A program made the translations under genes and the position numbers. Under the pieces are notes generated by a model. The model saw only the letters and a program-made list of their open reading frames with translations, was not told where the DNA came from and made no database searches. A stretch of DNA of 64,000 nucleotides, taken from positions 32,069-96,068 of the forward strand of contig CAUJNA010001251.1 of NCBI GenBank assembly GCA_963377175.1, written 5' to 3'. Positions 47,108 through 58,869 of this stretch are shown piece after piece. This DNA is from Effrenium voratum (taxonomy: Eukaryota > Sar > Dinophyceae > Suessiales > Symbiodiniaceae). Positions within the stretch are counted from its first letter, which is position 1. Each line of letters opens with the position of its first letter.

Positions 47108-47394
47108 GTTTTCGTGATGTTCTAGGGGTAACTTCCCCATTCTTTCCAGGGATCCTTCTTTCTAGAAAACAACCAAAAACAATGGGGAAATGGCTGGTTT
47201 TTTGAAAAGACAGATGGCTGAAAAGAATGGGGAGTCAACCCAGGTCCCTTGAGGCTGCACACAAGTCGCTTGCTGCCCCCATGGCGCGCTTCTTGTGCGT
47301 GGGCTTGGCGCTGGTGCCGGTGGGGGGGCCCAGGCAAGGGTGCCCTGGGCCCAAATTCCTTTGGTTTGTTTTTACTCCCCAAAACGATTTGGGT

Positions 47395-47510
47395 ATGGCT
47401 ACAAAAGCGGGAAACCCCAAAATGGGTTGCCCTGATAAATGGAGACGTGGACTAAAACCTGCGGTCCATATCCTGGTGGTTTGACTTTGACCCATACCCC
47501 ATTTATATCT
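47395..47510 (-). mobile_element. Family C element
   Basis: GGGTTGCCCTGATAAATGGA, GACTAAAACCTGCGGTCCAT and CTTTGACCCATACCCC, reverse orientation. Confidence 0.7.
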
Positions 47511-47819
47511 TGGCATAGGGCAAATATGAACGTCCTACATTCTACCCAGAGTTGTGGGTTAGATGTGAGGTTGTGGCAGATGTATTGATGTGTTTACGGC
47601 CCATTTGACGGGGGGGTGGGGGTGGGACGAGCGCAATTTACACACAAATACACTAAATTCCCCGCAAAAACCCACGGGACCCACTAAATTTGTGTTGCGG
47701 GCAAATTAATGTATTTTGCCCACAGACCTAGGAATCAGCATCGTGGGTGTTTGGTCACAAACAAAACTCCTGCATGTTGTGCCCAGAGTCACTTGTGAAT
47801 TGCTCTGTTTTTGGGACAG

Positions 47820-47889
47820 CCGCAGAAGGGAACGGGAAAGAGACGCAGGCGGAAGCAAATGATGATGATGTCTTCTGTGACCTTGTGGG
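47820..47889 (+). CDS. Unnamed exon, acidic
   Basis: After TGGGACAG the frame reads AAEGNGKETQAEANDDDVFC then DLV. Acceptor good; donor within GTGGGGAAA. Confidence 0.42.
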
Positions 47890-49538
47890 GAAAAATTGCA
47901 CCACCTTTTGCAAAAGGGGTGATGACCACATGAGCCGCGGTCTGGCTTGAACAAAGGTTTCAAGCCCGACATTTGCAAAGAAAGGTTTTCAGGCGTTGGA
48001 AGAATTGAGACAAGGTGAGGGGTTTACCAGGGATAGGCACTGGGGTCCTCCAATCCATGTCATGGTGCAAAGACCTTGGGGTTACCGGTTGAGTATTGGA
48101 CCTCAATAAGGGTTTTAGACAGTCAGTACAAGGGCTCCTCTTAAGAAGACCATAACCATGACCCACATGAGGAGTTTGACCATGGCACACGTGGGGTCTC
48201 AGGATGACCAGGACTCATGTGGCAACACAGAAGAATGTGGGCCAGGAATCAACAAAATGACCTCATCACTGAAGAGTTGGTTCCTTTTTTTGGGCCCGTT
48301 CTTGCCTTCGAACTGTGGTCCAGGTCTTTTTTTCACTCTGATTGTGCGTGTATGTTCAAACTCGAGCGCGGGTTTTGTACGGGGGCCTTCCACAGTTTGA
48401 AGCAGGTTGATGGAAGTGGAGCCCCTGATTTCCATGAGGATCTTGGCTGCTCTTTTGTTTGACCTTTTCCCTTTTGCTGTGTGTGACGCTTGTTGAAGCT
48501 TATGAAGACACGCCGGGTGTCCAAAGCCTTCAGGTGAAGGTCGATGGCGCAATTCATTTTTTATTCAGTCATTTGTAGCCCTAAGCCGAGCCCAGTGGAG
48601 CAGTCCGGGCCTCGAGTTGGAATTTCTTCAGTCTACCGAACCTGACTGGTCCAGACCTAAAGGCGCCCGATTCTTTTGCGGTGCCCGCGCCCGCGGTGCA
48701 GCGAACAGGCAAGCTTAGCACACTGGATAGCCCTCCCAACGCTTGGCGGTGCTTTAAGCAGACCGGCCACGAAATTTTAGAACGGTTCCCAAAGAACACA
48801 AGGCTTGAAGGAACCACATGCCAAGCTGGGCTCTGAAGCAACCGTCAACCATGTTTACTTCAAAGCTTGTTATTGTCCAGGGCTGGGCTGGCAGGATTCT
48901 GTACTGTGAATTCTTAATGGGGACAGGTTCAGTGCTTGTAAACGTACATGCACGTATTGTGTTCTTATCAGGGGAGGTGCACGTGTCATTTTGCAAGGCC
49001 CCCAGTTCAGTCCTATGCGTGCTACCTTTGCCACTAGGACTCTTGCACCCAGGAAGAAGGAGAACCCGAAAGAGAGGGGGTCCGGTGTCCTTTTTTGAAG
49101 CCGAAAGGAAAACAGAAGGTTTAGAGGGTGCTTGGGTTCACTCAATACAGCGGACCGAAATTCTCCAGCTGGTAGCTCGTCCCAGTAGGGAATGATCCAT
49201 CTCCGAAATGGAGTTTGTCCGTCAGCATCCAGTAGTCCGTTCATTTAGGAGGGCTATGTGGGACTCACTAAGTCACTGCACCCGCAACCGAGTGACTCAG
49301 CTTTGAGATCCGAATGGAGGTACTTGCTGGAACCGGGAACAAGATGGGAGGCGCGGCGAGAGGGAGAGGGGGCGAGGGGGTGAGGGCAGACTGGTACCGT
49401 GACGGACGGAAGCCGCAAACTGGGACAAAGGTCTGAGATCTTCATATCTTGTTCCCTGGCTACATGTTTGAGCTGATTTTTTGGTGTTTCCTTTTTTTTT
49501 TCAAATGGTTTGAGTTGAGTAGTTTTTTTTAGTTTTTT

Positions 49539-49616
<78 letters not shown>

Positions 49617-50010
49617 GCGTGCCTGCGTTCTGGCAAGGCATGAGGGGTCCAAAGTGATGACACGCAAGAAAGGAAAAGCGAAGGGCCGTTCCTGACCTCG
49701 ATTTGAAAGAGTACCAGCCGGATGCGCCGGATTTTCATGCATGTGCCGGGTTCAAGCCAATCTCTAGTTGGTCAATGGGCAGCGCAACCCTTGAGGATGC
49801 ACCCGAAATGGGTCGAGTGACCTCATTGAACCGTTTGGCTGCGTGAACGGACGAGTGGAGGCGCGGACGAACGCATGAACTAGCAGAATGGATGAACGGG
49901 CAGCGGACCGACGAATGGATGAACAAATGGTTTTCAAAGAGCTTTGTGTCAATTTGGGCTCCCTTGTGAAGCAGCCCCCCAAAAGGAGCTTGGGGGGCTT
50001 TTGTTTTTGA
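47890..50010. other. Intron/intergenic with poly-T
   Basis: Weak islands only, for example 48158-48240 (VGSQDDQDSCGNTEECGPGI). Contains the long T tract at 49546. Confidence 0.45.
49546..49612 (+). repeat. Poly-T tract, over 60 nt
   Basis: T runs broken only by AG near the start, then an uninterrupted run of more than 50 T. Confidence 0.95.
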
Positions 50011-50104
50011 CATCCCTTCGCTTGTTTTGACCTGTTGAATGAGTTGTTCAAGTGCTTGCTTGACATTGTTCGGCCACTTTTTCGACCCGTGCAGAGGCCA
50101 ATAC
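50011..50104 (+). CDS. Possible unnamed exon
   Basis: The frame reads HPFACFDLLNELFKCLLDIV then RPLFRPVQRPI and ends at AC|GTAAGT, a consensus donor. No clear acceptor; the opposite strand is also open. Confidence 0.38.
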
Positions 50105-50337
50105 GTAAGTTGGCCACTTTGTAAGAATGTTTGCCGATTTGCCGGCACCGTCCCTGATTTTCACACCTCAAACCTCCCACGTTGCCAAACACGGGTGCAA
50201 ACAGAAGACATGCCTTTGTTGCACCTAACATCCTGTTTTTCTTCTTTCAAAGAACACTTAAACAACAAACAAAGCATCCTCTAGTTCACCTAACCCTAAA
50301 AGAAACACATGAGCACCCGTTGCACGGAAGCCTTCAG

Positions 50338-50457
50338 TTCTCCCTGACTGGTCCCATGGCCTCCGCGGACCGCCAGGCGTGAAGCCGCCATTGGAGGCCT
50401 TCCGAAGGGTTCCAAAGGCGGAACGAACCCAGAGGGAGTGCGAAAGGCATATGCAGG
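50338..50457 (+). CDS. Unnamed exon
   Basis: After CCTTCAG the frame reads LPDWSHGLRGPPGVKPPLEA, FRRVPKAERTQRECERHMQ and ends at G|GCGTGT (GC donor). Basic, coherent composition. Confidence 0.5.
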
Positions 50458-50971
50458 GCGTGTCATTTTTCGGGGGACCTCCCCAACAAAAAAGAAGACA
50501 AATAGGAAAAAGATAGACTCACGTAAGAATTTGGAAGAATGAGATATAATAAAGGTGGTTTTCCTTTGGTTTCCCTAGAGACATCCACATGTTGATCAAC
50601 TTGGGAACGAGTCAAACAGGGAGCAACCGAATTCACCCAGATTCGTGGAAGTAGGATGGATAACAGTGCTCCCTCCGGCAGACTGCGGAACATTGCAGTT
50701 TGATTGTGACTCAGCTGGATATAACTTTGATAGGGGATAGTCGGTGGACGTCATTTGCATGGCCGATTTCTACCCTTGTGCCACCATTCATTCTGGAGGC
50801 TGTTCTGATTGAAGTTCAGGCTTGCTGTCTCTTTGACGGGAGTGGAAGCCGCAGGGAAACCAAAGCGAGGACCCCAAAGCGAATCGGAAGCCAAAGAGCC
50901 AAGAAGCCAAGCCCGCCGCTGCCACAGGGAAGCCGCCCGTATCTTTTTTGGAGGGGCCCGGCGCTCGCGAG

Positions 50972-51051
50972 ATATTTTTCTGCGCCTGGTGCCTCAGGGC
51001 CTCTTGCACCCGGGGCCCGACCCGAAGAGCCGCGCGCCCATGACGTTCGAG
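50972..51051 (+). CDS. Unnamed exon
   Basis: After TCGCGAG the GC3-rich frame reads FLRLVPQGLLHPGPDPKSRA then PMTFE, before a G tract. Confidence 0.45.
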
Positions 51052-51504
51052 GGGGGGGCTGGGGGTCGGAGGAGAGGAATTGGGGGCCTTATGACAGGTT
51101 TGCCTGCCATTTCCTTATTTTGGAATCTCCAAAAGTGGCGATCGTTTCAATGGAATTTTGTAAAGCTATTGAAGGGGAAATCGCACAAGGATTCGCGGAG
51201 TTTGGACGATGGAACACATTTGCATTGTAATTGGGGGCTCTTTGGTGGGCATCCGAATTCGGCGGGAATGACATGTCCACCAACCATTGGTGAGGCGATC
51301 TGAAGGTTCAACGAGCTCATGAAGGTCCTGTAGCGCCGGCTTCCTTATTTTTCCTTTTTGCCCATTGTATTTCTTGTGCTCAGCTTTTTGAAGAGCGGTT
51401 GCCTACATTGGTACATGGGCTCACTGAGCATGGCGCATGTTCGAGTTTGGGGGATTCTTTGCCCCCTGTTTCGCAAGATTAGCCCCTTTTTGGGGATGAG
51501 GATG

Positions 51505-51575
51505 AGCCCCCCCACACCCCCCCACACCCGCCACCCACCCCCCCACCCCCCCACCCCCCCCCAACCCCCTCCCCC
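51505..51575 (+). repeat. CCCCCCAC tract
   Basis: Imperfect C6-8 plus ACA/ACC units, strongly strand-asymmetric. Confidence 0.92.
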
Positions 51576-51990
51576 CGGCTGGGAAGTTTTGGGATGATGT
51601 GCCCCCGAGGCCCTCATGCAGAAGGCTACGAGCCCCGCACAGGCCGGGCCCGGAGGGGCATGGCTCGTGGGATTTTGGCTACTGTGAGGCTTGGATTTGT
51701 GGTTTGGGGAGTTGAACTCCTAGCTTTTGAACTAGCTTTTGTAGAGGGTAAATGGGAAACCCCTCCTTAACCACCAAACCACCAATCCCAACCACCAATT
51801 AGCTGAAACATGCCTCTGAAGTTTGTGCATTTGTTGGGTTCGTTGATGTGCAGGAGATTGGCCTTTATTTTGGAAACAGTTTTTCGAGGCAACCGCAATG
51901 TCCTTGGGCAACGAAATACCAGTCCTTTTGTTGCCATTTTTGAGTGGCAAACCATTCTTCAAAGTTCTTGGTTTCTTGGTGTTACTTCAG

Positions 51991-52090
51991 CCTTTGACTT
52001 GTTTTTGACTGTTGCTCCGAGGCGACCATTGGATTTGCTGCTCGCGTTTTTCCGGCGACACCCGCGAACCGCGCAGCCGCGAATGCTCTG
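51991..52090 (+). CDS. Unnamed exon
   Basis: Acceptor TTACTTCAG and donor TCTG|GTAAGT are both strong. The phase compatible with the acceptor reads FDLFLTVAPRRPLDLLLAFF, RRHPRTAQPRML; another frame (EATIGFAARVFPATPANRAA) is also open. Confidence 0.48.
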
Positions 52091-52444
52091 GTAAGTTGGG
52101 GCGTTTCCAGTGGCTGAACCCCAAGTGAACACAGGCAATCAGATGGTTTCAGCGGCTGCGGAATGAATCCTGTTTGGGAGAATGCAGTTCTTTGCGTCAT
52201 ATTGCTGAAGAGGGCTTCACCGAAGCACTCTCAGGCTACGAGCAATGCATGCAGACGCCCGAACCATTTTTTTGTTGAGCCAAGAGGTCTATCAGGTTTT
52301 GTTGGCTCACTTCTTTTCTGAATGCTCACCTCACTTCCTGAGTTCATAAACTTTAAGCTTTTTGGGAAGACCATTTTAGTGGTAAATCTAAAGTTTGGAC
52401 TTTTTGTTGGGCCATCCACTCAGCCAGTGAGAATATAAGTTGAG

Positions 52445-52552
52445 GCAAGGACTGACACTGGACACCTTCGCCCCTTTCGGGTCCCCGCGCTCACGCACCA
52501 TGGCCACGGCCATGGCCGCGACCTAGGCCTGGCGCGGTATGTCGGAAGGCAG
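52445..52552 (+). CDS. Unnamed exon, His/Gly-rich
   Basis: Exactly 36 codons between AAGTTGAG and CAG|GTAAGG (phase 0/0). It reads ARTDTGHLRPFRVPALTHHG, HGHGRDLGLARYVGRQ. The HHGHGHG run might bind metal, but no family is recognised. Confidence 0.5.
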
Positions 52553-52924
52553 GTAAGGCAGAAGAGGTGGGGGTGCTTAGATCCCAGTACCCTTATGTTA
52601 TGGGGTGCAGATCCTGCGTGAGGAGTTGGAATGGTGGCAGGGAGAAACGCACCTACCAATGAAGGATGATGCAGGAGGGATTCTTGTGTCAGGTTTTGGA
52701 ATCAAGGCTCAATGGGCAACTTGTTTTTTTGTGGGACGGCGGCTGCTTGGAGAAGATCCCTTTTGATTCTCCAAGTGCATGGGTGGCTCGTCTTTTTTCG
52801 GGGGAGCCTCAAAACTGATGGTTTTCCTTTTCGTTTAAACGGGGGCGCCCTCAAAGCAAAGAGGCCCACGTAAAAGTGGAGGGGCGGGGGCGCGGTCAGC
52901 ATCCATTGAAGGGTATGAGTCGGA

Positions 52925-53045
52925 CATGAATGGCTCCATGTGGTTGTGGGTCAAAAATAGCTACCCAAAATGGAACCCTGGTAAATGGAAGCATGGACTA
53001 AAACCTGTGGTCCCCTGGTGGCTTAATTTTGACCCATACCCATGT
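52925..53045 (-). mobile_element. Family C element
   Basis: GGTTGTGGGTCAAAAATAGC, AACCCTGGTAAATGGAAGCA, GACTAAAACCTGTGGTCCCC and TTAATTTTGACCCATACCCA; inverted GGGTCAAAA/TTTTGACCC ends. Confidence 0.78.
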
Positions 53046-53829
53046 GTGTTGTCATCATGGTACGCTCTGTGGGGTTGAGGGAAAGGGCAACCCATTATTG
53101 GGGCTGCCAACCACTAAACAAACAGTGGAGCTCCACAAGGGCTCCCATACGGGTGGGAGGTTCCACAATCGGACCAATCACCAGATCAGGGAACCACCTG
53201 TGAGGAATCTGTATTGGTTGTCCATCCAAAGTGGATAAAGGATGGAGTTTTCAGTAGAGGTCGGTTGATGAATCAATAGGCTCCTGGGGATTGTAGTGCT
53301 CCCGGGGATTGTAGTGCCTGGCCAGGTATACACGTGGTGTAGCAGGTCATGCCGTCAGCCTGGGCCAGCAGGCTCGGGAATCCCAGGGTGCTGACATGTT
53401 TTTTTTGTTGTTGTTCTCTCTCGAGAGAACACTCCCAGACTGAAGGGGGCATTTCCTTTTTCCTCGGTTGCCAGTTGGGTGTGTCTAAAAATGGCGTGAC
53501 CTGTTTTCCATTTGATGTGCCTAAAACCAACCCTAAAACGGGTACCCACAACAAAGACACACCCAGTTGGCCTCTGATCAGTTTGCTGTCTATGGTGCGC
53601 TGCTTGTTTAGAGTATTTGGGGAAATTAGAACTAGCTCGTGGAATCAAAAGTCGAGCTCAAGATCTGCTTTCCACTGAACATTGCTGGGATGACTGATTA
53701 CTGCGGAGTTTGCCCAAGCAGTGGAGAGATCTTTGTCTCACCTTTTTGGTACCAACATCTCAGTGGGTTTTTATAAAGCTTGGACTTATTTTTGTGGCGC
53801 ATCCACTCAGGAAGTGTGAGTTGCCCAAG

Positions 53830-53925
53830 TCAGATCTTCCGCAACCCAAGCTTCGGCCTCGACCTCTTCGGTTCCATGCCATGAGGCCGGTGCAGGCGGT
53901 GGGCGGCGTGCCTCGGCCAAGGAAG
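53830..53925 (+). CDS. Unnamed exon, basic
   Basis: After GCCCAAG the frame reads SDLPQPKLRPRPLRFHAMRP, VQAVGGVPRPRK and ends at AAG|GTGGTT. Confidence 0.43.
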
Positions 53926-53943
53926 GTGGTTGGGAAGTGCGGG

Positions 53944-54190
53944 TACATGGGTATGGGTCAACAGCAATGGGATCCCATTTTGGTTGGTAGGTGAATTCAC
54001 CTCCCATTTTAGAACCAATTTTAGTGGTTGGATTGAACCGGATGTTCACTGGGGGTACGATTTGGGTTTAGACCCACGGCCACATGGGTATGGGTCAAAA
54101 TTAAGCCACCAGGATATGGACCGCAGGTTTTAGCCCTTGGTCCTTTTTTTTCCAGGGTTCCATTTTGAGCACCTAGTTTTGACCCAGCCA
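53944..54190 (+). mobile_element. Family D and family C elements, joined
   Basis: Family D (ATGGGTATGGGTCAACAGCA ... GTACGATTTGGGTTTAGACC) abuts family C (ATGGGTATGGGTCAAAATTA ... TAGTTTTGACCCAGCCACGT). They share the ACATGGGTATGGGTCAA terminus. Confidence 0.75.
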
Positions 54191-54537
54191 CGTGGTGAAT
54201 CATTGCCCTTCCTCCTACCATGGCACCTGTGGGAGGGTACCTGGAAGATCAGTTTCCTCTTGGGACTTGTTGTCAGGTGCCATGGCAACGTGGGAGAGAG
54301 GGTAATTCACGGGAAAGAAATGACAATCGGCCTTTATACAACCTTTAGTGGAAGCCACCATTTACAACCAGAAAACACTCATTTTGAGAGCAAAACTGAG
54401 GCCACTCACAGAGTTGAGTGCCCAAACGAGATAGGAACCCTTTTTCTTTTCTTTGCCTCAAACGTTGCTTTGAAGTAGCGACTGGCAAGATTGCGACTGG
54501 TAGTGTTGGTTTGAGGAGGACGATGGAGTTTTTACGG

Positions 54538-54638
54538 TGACATGCCTTCGCCGCGTTGTGCGTTGCTTCATCCAGTCAACCCGCTTGCCGAAGCCCGAGA
54601 ACGCCACGGCCGGAACTTGCGATTCGACAGCCGCGCAG
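54538..54638 (+). CDS. Unnamed exon, frame ambiguous
   Basis: A GC-rich island. One frame reads PSPRCALLHPVNPLAEARER, HGRNLRFDSRA and ends at G|GCTGAG. Another reads TCLRRVVRCFIQSTRLPKPE onward and stays open to 54662. Confidence 0.4.
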
Positions 54639-55148
54639 GCTGAGAAAGGCAACAAGAGAGGTCTTGAAGTCCCCATGGAAGATAACCAACTGGGACCCGT
54701 CTGCTCCAAACATATTTTTAGGACAGGGTGTTCCTCTAAAGGACAGTGGTCTTCCAGGACTCCCCCTGTCAGGTTCCATGTTAATTGGTGGGAGGTAATT
54801 TGTGGGCTAGATATGGAACAGTGTCAGGCAATACAGTGATGGCAAAGTCTGCCCTGCAAGAGGGCACTGAATGCGGCAACCCCTTTGAACATGGATTTGG
54901 GGAAGGGGCGGAGTTCCAACACGCAGGCACCCTCAAAGGGTTCCTGTTGAATAGGTTTCCCTTTGAAGTCAGTCAGCCATGGGTGGTTTGGGTCCTTTTA
55001 AGAGCTGAACATGAATGGCAACTACAGAATTTGGGCTTCTGCTCAAGGCCCAAAGGGACCAGGGCCCCTTGGGCCCCAGCCAGTGATGTTGCTTCGCATC
55101 GCTTCGAAAAGCGCTTCGCGTCGCTTGCTTCGCTTGCTTCACGCCCAG

Positions 55149-55230
55149 TCAGCGGACGCGGGGGCGGGCTTGGCGGAGGCTCGCTCCGGTGGCTGGTTCG
55201 TTTCGATCGCTTCGCTGACCACCAAAACTA
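55149..55230 (+). CDS. Unnamed exon
   Basis: After ACGCCCAG the frame reads SADAGAGLAEARSGGWFVSI, ASLTTKTSD. A CGCTTCG-rich stretch lies just upstream (55090-55140). Confidence 0.42.
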
Positions 55231-56152
55231 GCGATCGGTTCAATGGGAAGCCATCAGCAAATTGCCCCTGTCACCAGAGAAATGTGAACCTTCTCGCAAA
55301 AAATGTTTGCATTTGTGTCCACAGGAAACATCATGGTGGTTCAAAGGGATTGAACAAGCCAGTTGGGCTTGGGGATGCACCCACGTCACTTTGTTGCACT
55401 GGATCGAGCCACAGGTTCACGCATCGGGCACAGGTCCATCAAGGTCTGCACACTTGACCCCACACCACCCATTGGGAAATACAAGCCCATTTGACTGCTA
55501 TGCTACAACTCATATGTATACACATATATATATATATACACACACGTATTATGTATTGTTCTATGCACAAATTGAACGACAGGACTTTACTGAAACTACC
55601 GCCTGGTTGTGGCTATTTTTTGGTGGGAGGACCCACCCTTGCCTTGTTATAAAGCCAACCATTTTGTAGCTCCATTTGACCATTCAATCACCCCCGGATG
55701 AATTGAGACCTGGTGGATGAATCTTGGTGCTTCCCCCGAAAGGGCTCTGATTCTTCTCATGTCAACATCCCCTGAAGGGCTTGAGCGCAAACTTGCTTTA
55801 GGAAGGTCTTTTCAATTTTAGTGTCTGGGTGTATCTCTTTTTGGAGGGTGCCCTTTTTTGGTGGGCTTGTTCCTCGGGGAGCGGGCTACTCGTCCCCTGT
55901 GCATGACACTAGCAGCCTTCGGGGGGGTCCCCCAGAACAAGTACATCACAGAAGCCAGAGAGTTCTAGTCCCCAGTACAAGAGAAGTTACCAACATTCAT
56001 GTTTCCGTCTAACTCACCCAGAACAAAATCGTTTTTCACTTGAACAGAAATCGTTTTCCAGGAACCCAGAAAAAAGACACCCAGAAACCCATCTCGTCTT
56101 TTTCCTTGGCCTGAACGAAGTCGGTTGGGTTCCTGGCATCTTTATCTTGCAG
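55231..56152. other. Intron-like, TA microsatellite
   Basis: Weak frames; a TA/CA microsatellite at 55515-55550. Confidence 0.5.
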
Positions 56153-56228
56153 CCAGGAGCCGCGAAATCCGACGGCCCCGGAGCTGAAGAAGGCGGGGCC
56201 ACGTCGCGGAAAAGCATACTAGAAAGCG
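56153..56228 (+). CDS. Unnamed exon
   Basis: After ATCTTGCAG the frame reads PGAAKSDGPGAEEGGATSRK then SILES. Probably a disordered segment. Confidence 0.45.
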
Positions 56229-57048
56229 GCTTAGATACTTTTTTTTTTGAATTTCACCTGCTCTTCCCCCTGTTGGTTCTTGTTTAGTACTCTTTGGTAT
56301 ATACGCATACATACTTCGTCACTCACACACACACACATGCCAAACGTTTGCAAGCGTGTATATACGTAAAATATACATAGACACATATGTAGATTCGACT
56401 AAGGACACATGCATATAGCAAACAGGTCAATCCAATACACACATCGTATAAGAACATATTAACTATCGCACATATGATTTGTCTTCAATTGTAGTTTGAT
56501 TACATGCACATACTTTGGCATGTGTTTACATTTGAATGCAGTTGTTCATGCACATCAGTGGATGCAGTAGTGGGCCACGGTGAAACAATTTGGACGCTCT
56601 GGCTTGAAAGGGATCGACAACTTTGATTGCGGTGAATGGGGTGGACAGGGACACTTTCTGACAGAATCTCCCTTCATGGTAGCGTCGTGACAAACTCGAG
56701 GCTAGCGGCCTTGAGCCAGTTTCCTACCATGTCATCCAACCTTGTTTAAGAATGTTACAGAACCCAGGTTTGCGATCTGAGACAGCCAGGTTGCTCTGAA
56801 AAAAAGGTGAAGCCATTACCTGAAGGGAAGCCTGAACAACTACCCTTCCACCATGGAGGTGCACAGACTTGTGGAAGACTAGCTTCTTTTGGCAAGGGGG
56901 TCTGTGCACCAAGCCACCACGCTATGATTGTTGATGGAGGGTACTCCTTAGCAACCACAGAGCCCAATAATGGGGTTCCCCCAAAAGGCGTTTCCTCGTG
57001 ACACGAAGGGTGGGGTCCATGTGAACCTGGAGGGCTTGACATTCGGAG
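56229..57048. other. Intron-like, no gene seen
   Basis: AT-richer with CA/TA microsatellite text at 56300-56400 and a family F-like inverted pair near 56825-56960. Confidence 0.45.
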
Positions 57049-57109
57049 GTGCTGAAGCTCACGGACGAGGAGATCGTGAGCCTCTACCGCTTTGCACAGC
57101 AGGAGGCGG
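57049..57109 (+). CDS. Unnamed exon
   Basis: After ATTCGGAG the frame reads VLKLTDEEIVSLYRFAQQEA and ends at G|GTGATC (phase 1). Very high GC3; LTDEEI-x-x-L is a typical helix start, but I cannot name the family. Confidence 0.58.
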
Positions 57110-57338
57110 GTGATCCGATTTTTGGGGAGGATGCCTCCGACCTTTTTTTTAACATGTAGGAGACCGATCGTTTTTTTCTGCCTGGAGAAGTCAAGGCTGC
57201 GTTTCCAAAAGGATCTTCTTATGCAAGCCCTGTCCAAAGCACCCCTTTCGGGGAAAGGCCCCGAGCAAATGCCCCTTGGGACCTCGAGTGCAACTTCTTG
57301 GGGAACAGATCCTGGGGGCGGGGAGGGGGGGGAGGGAG

Positions 57339-57388
57339 CCCTTACTAAGCCCTTAGTAAGCCCTTACTAAGCCCTTAGTAAGCCCCTT
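57339..57388 (+). repeat. CTTACTAAGCCCTTAGTAAG repeat
   Basis: A 22-bp unit occurs about twice; CTTACTAAG and CTTAGTAAG are themselves inverted copies. Confidence 0.85.
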
Positions 57389-58006
57389 ACTCAGCCATCA
57401 AGGGGGCGTAGTTGGGCTCCCCTCCAACCCTCTCCCTTCCCCAGGCCCATGAATTTGGCATCCAATTCTGGACCCCCACAGGTGTCTCCGACTTATTTTT
57501 TTGTTTTCGCGGCGGGAGTTGGTGCCAATTTCAATTCTGGGATCATGCGTGCCATGTAGGTGGAGCACCCTTCACATCTGATTGAAACGTGTCTCCCTGC
57601 CGAGATGGGTGTGCCCTTTTTGGTTTCCGGCTTTTGGCCGACCTTCCGCCTCGGGCTAAGCGTTTCAGGCGGCTTTGGAGGCGGATTGGCGGGGCATTTG
57701 GCAGGCGCGTGGTTCGGCTCGTGGGGTGAGACCGTGACCTGGACACACGGGGGTCCCTTTGGTTTTTGTGGCATGTGGAGTTCAAGAGATGGGAGTGGCT
57801 CAACATTGCCGCACGGTTGGCTGGCTTGCCACAGCACCAAAACAGTGCTGCGTCATACATCAAAGGTTGTCCATGGTCAACAGCTGTTTTCGTCTACTTT
57901 TCTTCCATTTAGCCGAGCAGTTCATTTTGGGCCCCTATTTTGAGCCACAGACCCAGGAATATGTTGTTTTCCAGCCTCATGTTTTTCGCTTCTTGTTTTA
58001 AAGTTT

Positions 58007-58136
58007 AGCTGGGCTGTGCAAAATGGAGGCTTGGCCAATCCGTTTTTCCATAATCCCTATAAGGAAGTGTCTGGAAAGGGGACCTTTACGTAACCCGAAT
58101 AAGGATTAAGGATTGCCTTTGAGCAGCCCAGTTGAG
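58007..58136 (+). mobile_element. Family B element with inverted ends
   Basis: Left AGCTGGGCTGTGCAAAATGG, right GCCTTTGAGCAGCCCAGTT. CTGGGCTG/CAGCCCAG are inverted, and AGTT occurs just outside the left end and at the right boundary. Confidence 0.8.
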
Positions 58137-58215
58137 TGAGTTCCCATGAGTTCATCCCAAATTGACTGTAGACTACTGGAACATTTGACCAACCCCCTTT
58201 GGTCGCATAACTCAG

Positions 58216-58372
58216 CGTCGCCAACGCCCGGCTGCCCCGGCGGCCCCCAAAGGATTTGACTCCTTTTGCAGGGCGAGCCCTGAATGTCCCTCCGCGAAGC
58301 CGCACATCCCCAGACGATGGTCCATTCGCCAGGCCCCAGAGGCACGTAGGTCGGCGGCTGGGGGCCCGGCCC
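58216..58372 (+). CDS. Unnamed exon, frame ambiguous
   Basis: After AACTCAG one frame reads RRQRPAAPAAPKGFDSFCRA, SPECPSAKPHIPRRWSIRQA; another reads LTPFAGRALNVPPRSRTSPD. Both are GC3-rich. Confidence 0.42.
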
Positions 58373-58802
58373 GGGGGGGGAGTTTCTGGGTACCCTCCTC
58401 CAGACCAACATGGAAGCTCCCAGGACCCAGCAATGGAGAACTTGGTTCCATTTGCGACCAATTTGGATCGGCTTGCAGTGGCTTTCGGATTTGCTTTCGA
58501 AGGTTCAGATCCCAATTCCAAGCCAGTTTTATGCCTGCAGCAGGATATCTTACACTGGTGAAAGTTGGTACCGCAATTCTCTTACGGTCAGGAAAGGGAA
58601 ACTTTGGTCCCTCAGTGTTCAACTAATTTTGAACCAAAGGATGCATTCAAACTTTACTTGGGGGAATTTGTTGATGTCCTTAAGGGTGACTGCTTGTTTT
58701 GACCGTGGCTGTAAGCAGATCAAAGGACCTCTATTCCTTTTGAATTTCGGGTACCAAGCTAACTTTGTATTTGTCTACGGGCCATGCGTTTGTGGCACGT
58801 AG

Positions 58803-58869
58803 CGCCAGCCGAGGAGCGCACGGACTACTTGCGGCTCCTGCACGCGATGGAGGGGTTTGGGGGCCCAGG
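58803..58869 (+). CDS. Unnamed exon
   Basis: The frame reads PAEERTDYLRLLHAMEGFGG then P and ends at GG|GCACGA (GC donor). GC3 very high. Probably upstream in the same gene as 59782. Confidence 0.55.

Noticed and set aside
49753..50231. Minus-strand frames of 137-155 codons
   Set aside because: No splice sites or recognised motifs; they overlap a + strand island with a consensus GTAAGT donor, and part of the translation reflects a GGACGA/ATGGATGAA-like repeat.
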